Assembly: GCA_964019135.1 (NCBI GenBank)
Contig: OZ025261.1
Span: 29,620,029 to 29,684,028 of the forward strand
From: Arenicola marina
Taxonomy: Eukaryota; Annelida; Polychaeta; Arenicolidae
Reading direction: 5' to 3'
Length of the DNA stretch: 64,000 bases
The position numbers and the translations under genes were made by a program. Shown here in pieces: positions 1 through 11,700 of this stretch. The notes beneath the pieces are model-generated. The model saw only the letters and a program-made list of their open reading frames with translations. It did not search any database and was not told where the DNA came from. How positions within the stretch are numbered: position 1 is the stretch's first letter; every line of letters begins with the position of its first letter.

Positions 1-562
1 CGTAAAACCGGCGGTGGGCTGTATTTCTTTGAACGTGAGCGCCCTACACCGGTTGTTTAAATTGCACTGTGCATGCTGCACGTACCACGGGGGGGGGGCG
101 GGACATGTTGTTGTAAAGAGGCATATGGGTTGTCGTCGCTTTGCCCCCCCCCCCCCACCCTTCTATCTTTATCTGTCCGTCGCCTTACTGTACCTGTGGA
201 TTTAAGCCCAGTTATGGTTGGTCTACCAACATTGCCTGTTTGCCTTCAGTGAGTGGGGTGGCAAGTGGTGTAATATAGACATAGCTTAACGTTTAACGAC
301 ACTGCAGACCAGGCTTGATGTTGGTCAAGTATCCACAGTGCAGTGACCTGTAAACACGTGCGATGAAGGCTTCTAACTAGAAAACTACGCAGCAAACGCG
401 AGAAAAACATTGGCCTCTTATTAACTGATTCGACATTTAGGGAATAAATGTAGAGGACATGAAGTACTCAGCGCCATTTTATTCCGACATCCATGCTTCG
501 AACACACACGCGCGCCTGTCAGCCACAAATATCACTAGACTGGATAACGGAGAGAAACAGAG
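1..562. other. Left flank without a recognisable gene
   Basis: This is non-repetitive sequence with a G run near 90-98 and a C run near 144-156. I see no exon with convincing splice sites and no RNA gene. A 63-codon open frame at 14-205 crosses both homopolymer runs and looks like chance. The stretch mainly matters as the unique left border of the 66-bp array, which starts with diverged units from about 563. Confidence 0.6.
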
Positions 563-1195
563 GGCGGAGAAATAAAATATCAGGGGTGGATGAGAGACGA
601 ATCAACCGGCCGGTGGCGGGAGACCGAGGGTGGGGAAGGAAACTATCAGGGGTGGGTGTGAGAGGAATCAACCGGCCGGTGGCGGGAGACCGAGGGTGGG
701 GAAGGAAACTATCAGGGGTGGGTGTGAGAGGAATCAACCGGCCGGTGGCGGGAGACCAAGGGTGAGGAAGGAAACTATCAGGGGTGGGTGTGAGAGGAAT
801 CAACCGGCCGGTGGCGGGAGACCAAGGGTGAGGAAGGAAACCATCAGGGGTGGGTGTGAGAGGAATCAACCGGCCGGTGGCGGGAGACCAAGGGTGAGGA
901 AGGAAACTATCAGGGGTGGGTGTGAGAGGGAGCAACCGGCCGGTGGCGGGAGACCAAGGGTGAGGAAGGAAACCATCAGGGGTGGGTGTGAGAGGAATCA
1001 ACCGGCCGGTGGCGGGAGACCGAGGGTGAGGAAGGAAACTATCAGGGGTGGGTGTGAGAGGAATCAACCGGCCGGTGGCGGGAGACCGAGGGTGAGGAAG
1101 GAAACTATCAGGGGTGGGTGTGAGAGGAATCAACCGGCCGGTGGCGGGAGACCAAGGGTGAGGAAGGAAACCATAAGGGGTGGGTGTGAGAGGAA

Positions 1196-1262
1196 TCAAC
1201 CGGCCGGTGGCGGGAGACCGAGGGTGAGGAGGAAACTATCAGGGGTGGGTGTGAGAGGAATC
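1196..1262. repeat. 65-bp variant unit (one-base deletion), copy 1
   Basis: Here the usual GTGAGGAAGGAAAC reads GTGAGGAGGAAAC, a one-base loss that shifts both long open frames. The units around it (GGGAGACCAAGGG before, CCGGTGACGGGAG after) recur around 4396, so this is one end of a duplicated block and not an independent error. Confidence 0.85.
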
Positions 1263-4200
1263 AACCGGCCGGTGGCGGGAGACCGAGGGTGAGGAAGGAA
1301 ACTATCAGGGGTGGGTGTGAGAGGAATCAACCGGCCGGTGACGGGAGACCGAGGGTGAGGAAGGAAACTATCAGGGGTGGGTGTGAGAGGAATCAACCGG
1401 CCGGTGGCGGGAGACGGAGGGTGAGGAAGGAAACTATCAGGGGTGGGTGTGAGAGGAATCAACCGGCCGGTAAAGGGAGACCGAGGGTGAGGGAGGAAAC
1501 TATCAGGCGTGAATGTGAGAGGAATCAACCGGCCGGTGGCGGGAGACCGAGGGTGAGGAAGAAAACTATCAGGGGTGAATGTGATAGGAATCAACCGGCC
1601 GGTGGCGGGAGACGGAGGGTGAGGAAGGAAACTATCAGGGGTGGGTGTGAGAGGAATCAACCGGCCGGTAAAGGGAGACCGAGGGTGAGGGAGGAAACTA
1701 TCAGGCGTGAATGTGAGAGGAATCAACCGGCCGGTGGCGGGAGACGGAGGGTGAGGAAGGAAACTATCAGGGGTGGGTGTGAGAGGAATCAACCGGCCGG
1801 TGGCGGGAGACCGAGGGTGAGGAAGGAAACTATCAGGGGTGAATGTGATAGGAATCAACCGGCCGGTGGCGGGAGACGGAGGGTGAGGAAGGAAACTATC
1901 AGGGGTGGGTGTGAGAGGAATCAACCGGCCGGTAAAGGGAGACCGAGGGTGAGGGAGGAAACTATCAGGCGTGAATGTGAGAGGAATCAACCGGCCGGTG
2001 GCGGGAGACCGAGAGTGAGGAAGGAAACTATCAGGGTTGGGTGTGAGAGGAATCAACCTGCCGGTGGCGGGAGACCGAGGGTGGGGAAGGAAACTATCAG
2101 GGGTGGGTGTGAGAGGAATCAACCGGCCGGTGGCGGGAGACCGAGGGTGAGGAAGGAAACTATCAGGGGTGGGTGTGAGAGGAATCAACCGGCCGGTGGC
2201 GGGAGACCGAGGGTGGGGAAGGAAACTATCAGGGGTGGGTGTGAGAGGAATCAACCGGCCGGTGGCGGGAGACCGAGGGTGAGGAAGGAAACTATCAGGG
2301 GTGGGTGTGAGAGGAATCAACCGGCCGGTGGCGGGAGACCGAGGGTGAGAAAGGAAACTATCAGGGGTGGGTGTGAGAGGAATCAACCGGCCGGTGGCGG
2401 GAGACGGAGGGTGAGGAAGGAAACTATCAGGGGTGGGTGTGAGAGGAATCAACCGGCCGGTGGCGGGAGACCGAGGGTGAGGAAGGAAACTATCAGGGGT
2501 GAATGTGAGAGGAATCAACCGGCCGGTGGCGGGAGACCGAGAGTGAGGAAGGAAACTATCAGGGGTGGGTGTGAGAGGGATCAACCGGCCGGTGGCGGGA
2601 GACCGAGGGTGAAGAAAGAAACTATCAGGGGTGGGTGTGAGAGGAATCAACCGGCCTGTGGCGGGAGACCGAGGGTGAGGAAGGAAACTATCAGGGGTGG
2701 GTGTGAGAGGAATCAACCGGCCGGTGGCGGGAGACCGAGGGTGAGGGAGGAAACTATCAGGGGTGGGTGTGAAAGGAATCAACCGGCCTGTGGCGGGAGA
2801 CCGAAGGTGAGGAAGGAAACTATCAGGGGTGGGTGTGAGAGGAATCAACCGGCCGGTGGCGGGAGACCGAGGGTGAGGAAGGAAACTATCAGGGGTGGGT
2901 GTGAGAGGAATCAACCGGCCGGTGGCGGGAGACCGAGAGTGAGGAAGGAAACTATCAGGGGTGGGTGTGAGAGGAATCAACCGGCCGGTGGCGGGAGACC
3001 GAGAGTGAGGAAGGAAACTATCAGGGGTGGGTGTGAGAGGAATCAACCGGCCGGTGGCGGGAGACCGAGGGTGAGGAAGGAAACTATCAGGGGTGGGTGT
3101 GAGAGGAATCAACCGGCCGGTGGCGGGAGACGGAGGGTGAGGAAGGAAACTATCAGGGGTGGGTGTGAGAGGAATCAACCGGCCGGTAAAGGGAGACCGA
3201 GGGTGAGGGAGGAAACTATCAGGCGTGAATATGAGAGGAATCAACCGGCCGGTGGCGGGAGACCGAGGGTGAGGAAGGAAACTATCAGGGGTGGGTGTGA
3301 GAGGAATCAACCGGCCGGTGGCGGGAGACCGAGGGTGAGGAAGGAAACTATCAGGGGTGGGTGTGAGAGGAATCAACCGGCCGGTGGCGGGAGACCGAGG
3401 GTGAGGAAGGAAACTATCAGGGGTGGGTGTGAGAGGAATCAACCGGCCGGTGGCGGGAGACCGAGGGTGAGGAAGGAAACTATCAGGGGTGGGTGTGAGA
3501 GGAATCAACCGGCCTGTGGCGGGAGACCGAGGGTGAGGATGGAAACTATCAGGGGTGGTTGTGAGAGGAATCAAAAGGCCGGTGGCGGGAGACCGAGGGT
3601 GAGGATGGAAACTATCAGGGGTGGGTGTGAGAGGAATCAACCGGCCGGTGGCGGGAGACCGAGGGTGAGGAAGGAAACTAAAAGGGGTGGGTGTGGGAGA
3701 AATCAACCGGCCGGTGGCGGGAGACCGAGGGTGAGAAAGGAAACTATCAGGGGTGGGTGTGAGGGGGATCCAGCGGCCGGTGGCGGGAGACCGGGGGTGA
3801 GGAAGGAAACTATCAGGGGTGGGTGTGAGAGGAATCAACCGGCCGGTGGCGGGAGACCAAGGGTGAGGAAGGAAACTATCAGGGGTGGGTGTGAGAGGAA
3901 TCAACCGGCCGGTGGCGGGAGACCGAGGGTGAGGGAAGAAACTATGAGGGGTGGGTGTGAGAGGAATCAACCGGCCGGTGGCGGGAGACCGAGGGTGAGG
4001 AAGGAAACTATCAGGGGTGGGTGTGAGAGGAATCAACCGGCCGGTGGCGGGAGACCGAGGGTGAGGAAGGAAACTATTAGGGGTTGGTGTGAGCGGAATC
4101 AACCGGCCGGTGGCGGGAGACCGAGGGTGAGGGAGGAAACCATCAGGGATGGGTGTGAGAGGAATCAATTGGCCGGTGGCAGGAGACCGAGGGTGAGGAA

Positions 4201-4362
4201 GGAAACTATCAGGGGTGGGTGTGAGAGGAATCAACCGGCCGGTGGCGGGAGACCGAGGGTGAGGAAGGAAACTATCAGGGGTGGGTGTGAGAGGAATCAA
4301 CCGGCCGGTGGCGGGAGACCAAGGGTGAGGAAGGAAACCATCAGGGGTGGGTGTGAGAGGAA

Positions 4363-4429
4363 TCAACCGGCCGGTGGCGGGAGACCGAGGGTGAGGAGGA
4401 AACTATCAGGGGTGGGTGTGAGAGGAATC
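4363..4429. repeat. 65-bp variant unit (one-base deletion), copy 2
   Basis: The same one-base loss as near 1229, with the same neighbouring variant units, 3167 bp away (48 x 66 minus 1). It marks a block duplication inside the array. It also ends the 13.5-kb stretch over which the minus-strand frame is kept in register. Confidence 0.85.
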
Positions 4430-5751
4430 AACCGGCCGGTGGCGGGAGACCGAGGGTGAGGAAGGAAACTATCAGGGGTGGGTGTGAGAGGAATCAACCG
4501 GCCGGTGACGGGAGACCGAGGGTGAGGAAGGAAACCATCAGGGATGGGTGTGAGAGGAATCAATTGGCCGGTGGCGGGAGACCGAGGGTGAGGAAGGAAA
4601 CTATCAGGGGTTGGTGTGAGCGGAATCAACCGGCCGGTGTCGGGAGACCGAGGGTGAGGGAGGAAACCATCAGGGATGGGTGTGAGAGGAATCAATTGGC
4701 CGGTAGCGGGAGACCGAGGGTGAGGAAGGAAACTATCAGGAGTGGGTGTGAGAGGAATCAACCGGCCGGTGGAGGGAGACCGAGGGTGAGGAAGGAAGCT
4801 ATAAGAGGTGGGTGTGAGAGGAATCAACCGGCCGGTAGCGGGAGACCGAGGGTGAGGAAGGAAACTATCAGGGGTGCGTGTGAGAGGAATCAACCAGCCG
4901 GTGGCGGGAGACCGAGGGTGAGGGAGGAAACTATCAGGGGTGGGTGTGAGAGGAATCAACCGGCCGGTGGCGGGGGACCGAGGGTGAGGAAGGAAACTAT
5001 CAGGGGTGGGCGAGAAAGGAATCAACCGGCCGGTGGCGGGAGACCGAGGGTGAGGAAGGAAACTATCAGGGGTGGGTGTGAGAGGGATCAACTGGTCGGT
5101 GGCGGGAGACCGAGGGTGAGGAAGGAAACTATCAGGGGTGGGTGTGAGAGGAATCAACCGGCCGGTGGCGGGAGACCGAGGGTGAGGAAGGAAACTATCA
5201 GGGGTGGGTGTGAGAGGAATCAACCGGCCGGTGGCGGGAGACCGAGGGTTAGGGAGGAAACTATCAGGGGTTGGTGTGAGAGGGATCAACCGACCGACGG
5301 CGGGAGACCGAGGGTGAGGAAGGAAACTATCAGGGGTGGGTGTGAGAGGAACCAACCGGCCGGTGGCGGGAGACCGAGGGTGAGGAAGGAAACTATCAGG
5401 GGTGAGCGAGAGAGGAATCAACCGGCCGGTGGCGGGAGACCGAGGGTGAGGAAGGAAACTATCAGGGGTGGGTGTGAGAGGAATCAACCAGCCTGTGGCG
5501 GGAGACCGAGGGTGAGGAAGGAAACTATCATAAGTGGGTGTGAGAGGAATCAACCGGCCGGTGGCGGGAGACCGAGGGTGAGGAAGGAAACTATCAGGGG
5601 TGGGTGTGAGAGGAATCAACCGGCCTGAGGCGGGAGACCGAGGGTAAGGAAGGAAACTATCAGGGGTGGGTGTGAGAGGGATCAACTGGCCGGTGGCGGG
5701 AGACCGAGGGTAAGGAAGGAAACTATCAGGGGTGGGTGTGAGAGGAATCAA

Positions 5752-8700
5752 CTAGCCGGTGGCGGGAGACCGAGGGTGAGGAAGGAAACTATCAGGGGTG
5801 TGCGAGAGAGGAATCAACCGGCCGGTGGCGGGAGACCGAGGGTGAGGAAGGAAACTATCAGGGGTGGGTGTGAGAAGAATCAACCGGCCGGTGGCGGGAG
5901 ACCGAGGGTGAGGAAGGAAACTATCAGGGCCGGGTGTGAGAGGGATCAACCGGCCGGTGGCGGGAGACCGAGGGTGAGGAAGGAAACTATCAGGGGTGGG
6001 TGTGAGAGGAATCAACCGGCCGGTGGCGGGAGACCGAGGGTGAGGATGGAAACTATCAGGGGTGGGTGTGGGAGGAATCAACCGCCCGGTGGCGGGAGAC
6101 CGAGGGTGAGGATGGAAACTATCAGGGGTGGGTGTGAGAGGAATCAACCGGCCGGTGGCGGGAGAGCGAGGGTGAGGAAGGAAACTATCATGGGTGGACG
6201 AGAGAGGAATCAACCGGCCGGTGGCAGGAGACCGAGGGTGAGGAAGGAAACTATCAGGGGTGGGTGTGAGAGGGATCAACCGGCCGGTGGCGGGAGACCG
6301 AGGGTGAGGAAGGAAACTATCAGGGGCGGGTGTGAGAGGGATCAACCGGCCGGTGGCGGGAGACCGAGGGTGAGGAAGGAAACTATCAGGGGTGGGTGTG
6401 AGAGGAATCAACCGGCCGGTGGCGGGAGACCGAGGGTGAGGATGGAAACTATCAGGGGTGGGTGTGAGAGGAATCAACCGGCCGGTGGCGGGAGACCGAG
6501 GGTGAGGATGGAAGCTATCAGGGGTGGGAGTGAGAGGAATCAATCGGCCGGTGGCGGGAGACCGAGGGTGAGGGAGGAAACTATCAGGGGTGGGTGTGAG
6601 AGGAATCAACCGGCCGGTGACGGGAGATCGAGGGTGAGGAAGGAAACTATCAGGGGTGGGTGTGAGAGGAATCAACCGGCCGGTGGCGGGAGACCGAGGG
6701 TAAGGGAGGAAACTATCAGGGGTGGGTGTGAGGGGGATCCAGCGGCCGGTGGCGGGAGACCGAGGGCGAGGAAGGAAACTATCAGGGGTGGGTGTGAGAG
6801 GGATCAACCGGCCGGTGGCGGGAGACGGAGGGTGAGGAAGGAAACTATCAGGGGTGGGTGTGAGAGGGATCAACCGGCCGGTGGCGGGAGACCGATGGTG
6901 AGGAAGGAAACTATCAGGGGTGGGTGTGGGAGAAATCAACCGGCCGGTGGCGGGAGACCGAGGGTGAGGAAGGAAACTATCAGGGGTGGGTGTGAGAGGA
7001 ATCAACCGGCCGGTGGCGGGAGACCGATGGTGAGGAAGGAAACTATCAGGGGTGGGCGAGAGAGGAATCAACCGGCCGGTGGCGGGAGACCGAGGTTGAG
7101 GAAGGAAACTATCAGGGGTGGGTGTGTGAGGAATCAACCGGCCGGTGACGGGAGACCGAGGGTGAGGAAGGAAACTATCAGGGGTGGATGTGAGAGGAAT
7201 CAACCGGCCGGTGGCGGGAGACCGAGGGTAAGGGAGGAAACTATCAGGGGTGGGTGTGAGAGGGATCAACCGGCCGGTGGCGGGAGACCGATGGTGAGGA
7301 AGGAAACTATCAGGGGTGGGTGTGGGAGAAATCAACCGGCCGGTGGCGGGAGACCGAGGGTGAGGAAGGAAACTATCAGGGGTGGGTGTGAGAGGAATCA
7401 AGCGGCCGGTGGCGGGAGACCGAGGGTGAGGAAGGAAACTATCAGGGGTGGGTGTGAGAGGGATCAACCGGCCGGTGGCGGGAGACCGAGGGTGAGGAAG
7501 GAAACTATCAGGGGTGGGTGTGAGAGGAATCAACCGGCCGGTGGCGGGAGACCGAGGGCGAGGAAGGAAACTATCAGGGGTGGGTGTGAGAGGGATCAAC
7601 CGGCCGGTGGCGGGAGACCGAGGGTGAGGAAGGAAACTATAAGGGGTGGGTGTGGGAGAAATCAACCGGCCGGTGGCGGGAGACCGAGGGTGAGAAAGGA
7701 AACTATCAGGGGTGGGTGTGAGGGGGATCCAGCGGCCGGTGGCGGGAGACCGAGGGTGAGGAAGGAAACTATCAGGGGTGGGTGTGAGCGGAATCAACCG
7801 GCCGGTGGCGGGAGACCGAGGGTGAGGGAGGAAACTATCAGGGATGGGTGTGAGAGGAATCAACCGGCCGGTGGCGGGAGACCGAGGGTGAGGGAGGAAA
7901 CTATCAGGGGTGGGTGTGAAAGGAATCAACCGGCCTGTGGCGGGAGACCGAAGGTGAGGAAGGAAACTATCAGGGGTGGGTGTGAGAGGAATCAACCGGC
8001 CGGTGGCGGGAGACCGAGGGTGAGGAAGGAAACTATCAGGGGTGGGTGTGAGAGGAATCAACCGGCCGGTGGCGGGAGACCGAGGGTGAGGGAGGAAACT
8101 ATCAGGGGTGGGTGTGAGAGGAATCAACCGGCCGGTGGCGGGAGACCGAGGGTGAGGGAGGAAACTATCAGGGGTGGGTGTGAGAGGAATCAATCGGCCG
8201 GTGGCGGGAGACCGAGGGTGAGGGAGGAAACTATCAGGGGTGGGTGTGAGAGGAATCAACCGGCCGGTGGCGGGAGACCGAGGGTGAGGGAGGAAACTAT
8301 CAGGGGTGGGTGTGAGAGGAATCAACCGGCCGGTGGCGGGAGACCGAGGGTGAGGGAGGAAACTATCAGGGGTGGGTGTGAGAGGAATCAACCGGCCGGT
8401 GGCGGGAGACCGAGGGTGAGGAAGGAAACTATCAGGGGTGGGTGTGAGAGGAATCAACCGGCCGGTGGCGGGAGACCGAGGGTGAGGAAGGAAACTATCA
8501 GGGGTGGGTGTGAGAGGAATCAACCGGCCGGTGGCGGGAGACCGAGGGTGAGGAAGGAAACTATCAGGGGTGGGTGTGAGAGGAATCAACCGGCCGGTGG
8601 CGGGAGACCGAGGGTGAGGTAGGAAACTATCAGGGGTGGGTGTGAGAGGAATCAATCGGCCGGTGGCGGGAGACCGAGGGTGAGGGAGGAAACTATCAGG

Positions 8701-11700
8701 GGTGGGTGTGAGAGGAATCAACCGGCCGGTGGCGGGAGACCGAGGGTGAGGAAGGAAACTATCAGGGGTGGGTGTGAGAGGAATCAACCGGCCGGTGGCG
8801 GGAGACCGAGGGTGAGGTAGGAAACTATCAGGGGTGGGTGTGAGAGGAATCAACCGGCCGGTGGCGGGAGACCGAGGGTGAGGAAGGAAACTATCAGGGG
8901 TGGGTGTGAGAGGAATCAACCGGCCGGTGGCGGGAGACCGAGGGTGAGGAAGGAAACTATCAGGGGTGGGTGTGAGAGGAATCAACCGGCCGGTGGCGGG
9001 AGACCGAGGGTGAGGAAGGAAACTATCAGGGGTGGGTGTGAGAGGAATCAACCGGCCGGTGGCGGGAGACCGAGGGTGAGGAAGGAAACTATCAGGGGTG
9101 GGTGTGAGAGGAATCAACCGGCCGGTGGCGGGAGACCGAGGGTGAGGAAGGAAACTATCAGGGGTGGGTGTGAGAGGAATCAACTGGCCGGTGGCGGGAG
9201 ACCGAGGGTGAGGAAGGAAACTATCAGGGGTGGGTGTGAGAGGAATCAACCGGCCGGTGGCGGGAGACCGAGGGTGAGGAAGGAAACTATCAGGGGTGGG
9301 TGTGAGAGGAATCAACCGGCCGGTGGCGGGAGACCGAGGGTGAGGAAGGAAACTATCAGGGGTGGGTGTGAGAGGAATCAACCGGCCGGTGGCGGGAGAC
9401 CGAGGGTGAGGTAGGAAACTATCAGGGGTGGGTGTGAGAGGAATCAATCGGCCGGTGGCGGGAGACCGAGGGTGAGGGAGGAAACTATCAGGGGTGGGTG
9501 TGAGAGGAATCAACCGGCCGGTGGCGGGAGACCGAGGGTGAGGAAGGAAACTATCAGGGGTGGGTGTGAGAGGAATCAACCGGCCGGTGGCGGGAGACCG
9601 AGGGTGAGGTAGGAAACTATCAGGGGTGGGTGTGAGAGGAATCAATCGGCCGGTGGCGGGAGACCGAGGGTGAGGGAGGAAACTATCAGGGGTGGGTGTG
9701 AGAGGAATCAATCGGCCGGTGGCGGGAGACCGAGGGTGAGGAAGGAAACTATCAGGGGTGGGTGTGAGAGGAATCAACCGGCCGGTGGCGGGAGACCGAG
9801 GGTGAGGGAGGAAACTATCAGGGGTGGGTGTGAGAGGGATCAACCGGCCGGTGGCGGGAGACCGAGGGTGAGGATGGAAACTATCAGGGGTGGGTGTGAG
9901 AGGAATCAACCGGCCGGTGGCGGGAGACCGAGGGTGAGGGAGGAAACTATCAGGGGTGGGTGTGAGAGGAATCAACCGGCCGGTGGCGGGAGACCGAGGG
10001 TGAGGGAGGAAACTATCAGGGGTGGGTGTGAGAGGAATCAACCGGCCGGTGGCGGGAGACCGAGGGTGAGGAAGGAAACTATCAGGGGTGGGTGTGAGAG
10101 GAATCAACCGGCCGGTGGCGGGAGACCGAGGGTGAGGTAGGAAACTATCAGGGGTGGGTGTGAGAGGAATCAACCGGCCGGTGGCGGGAGACCGAGGGTG
10201 AGGAAGGAAACTATCAGGGGTGGGTGTGAGAGGAATCAACCGGCCGGTGGCGGGAGACCGAGGGTGAGGGAGGAAACTATCAGGGGTGGGTGTGAGAGGA
10301 ATCAATCGGCCGGTGGCGGGAGACCGAGGGTGAGGAAGGAAACTATCAGGGGTGGGTGTGAGAGGAATCAATCGGCCGGTGGCGGGAGACCGAGGGTGAG
10401 GAAGGAAACTATCAGGGGTGGGTGTGAGAGGAATCAACCGGCCGGTGGCGGGAGACCGAGGGTGAGGGAGGAAACTATCAGGGATGGGTGTGAGAGGAAT
10501 CAACTGGCCGGTGGCAGGAGACCGAGGGTGAGGAAGGAAACTATCAGGGGTGGGTGTGAGAGGAATCAACCGGCCGGTGGCGGGAGACCGAGGGTGAGGT
10601 AGGAAACTATCAGGGGTGGGTGTGAGAGGAATCAATCGGCCGGTGGCGGGAGACCGAGGGTGAGGAAGGAAACTATCAGGGGTGGGTGTGAGAGGAATCA
10701 ACCGGCCGGTGGCGGGAGACCGAGGGTGAGGTAGGAAACTATCAGGGGTGGGTGTGAGAGGAATCAATCGGCCGGTGGCGGGAGACCGAGGGTGAGGAAG
10801 GAAACTATCAGGGGTGGGTGTGAGAGGAATCAACCGGCCGGTGGCGGGAGACCGAGGGTGAGGTAGGAAACTATCAGGGGTGGGTGTGAGAGGAATCAAT
10901 CGGCCGGTGGCGGGAGACCGAGGGTGAGGGAGGAAACTATCAGGGGTGGGTGTGAGAGGAATCAACCGGCCGGTGGCGGGAGACCGAGGGTGAGGAAGGA
11001 AACTATCAGGGGTGGGTGTGAGAGGAATCAACCGGCCGGTGGCGGGAGACCGAGGGTGAGGTAGGAAACTATCAGGGGTGGGTGTGAGAGGAATCAATCG
11101 GCCGGTGGCGGGAGACCGAGGGTGAGGGAGGAAACTATCAGGGGTGGGTGTGAGAGGAATCAATCGGCCGGTGGCGGGAGACCGAGGGTGAGGAAGGAAA
11201 CTATCAGGGGTGGGTGTGAGAGGAATCAATCGGCCGGTGGCGGGAGACCGACGGTGAGGGAGGAAACTATCAGGGGTGGGTGTGAGAGGAATCAACCGGC
11301 CGGTGGCGGGAGACCGAGGGTGAGGGAGGAAACTATCAGGGGTGGGTGTGAGCGGAATCAACCGGCCGGTGGCGGGAGACCGAGGGTGAGGAAGGAAACT
11401 ATCAGGGGTGGGTGTGAGAGGAATCAACCGGCCGGTGGCGGGAGACGGAGGGTGAGGGAGGAAACTATCAGGGGTGGGTGTGAGAGGAATCAACCGGCCG
11501 GTGGCGGGAGACCGAGGGTGAGGAAGGAAACTATCAGGGGTGGGTGTGAGAGGAATCAACCGGCCGGTGGCGGGAGACCGAGGGTGAGGGAGGAAACTAT
11601 CAGGGGTGGATGTGAGAGGAATCAACCGGCCGGTGGCGGGAGACCGAGGGTGAGGAAGGAAACTATCAGGGGTGGGTGTGAGAGGAATCAACCGGCCGGT

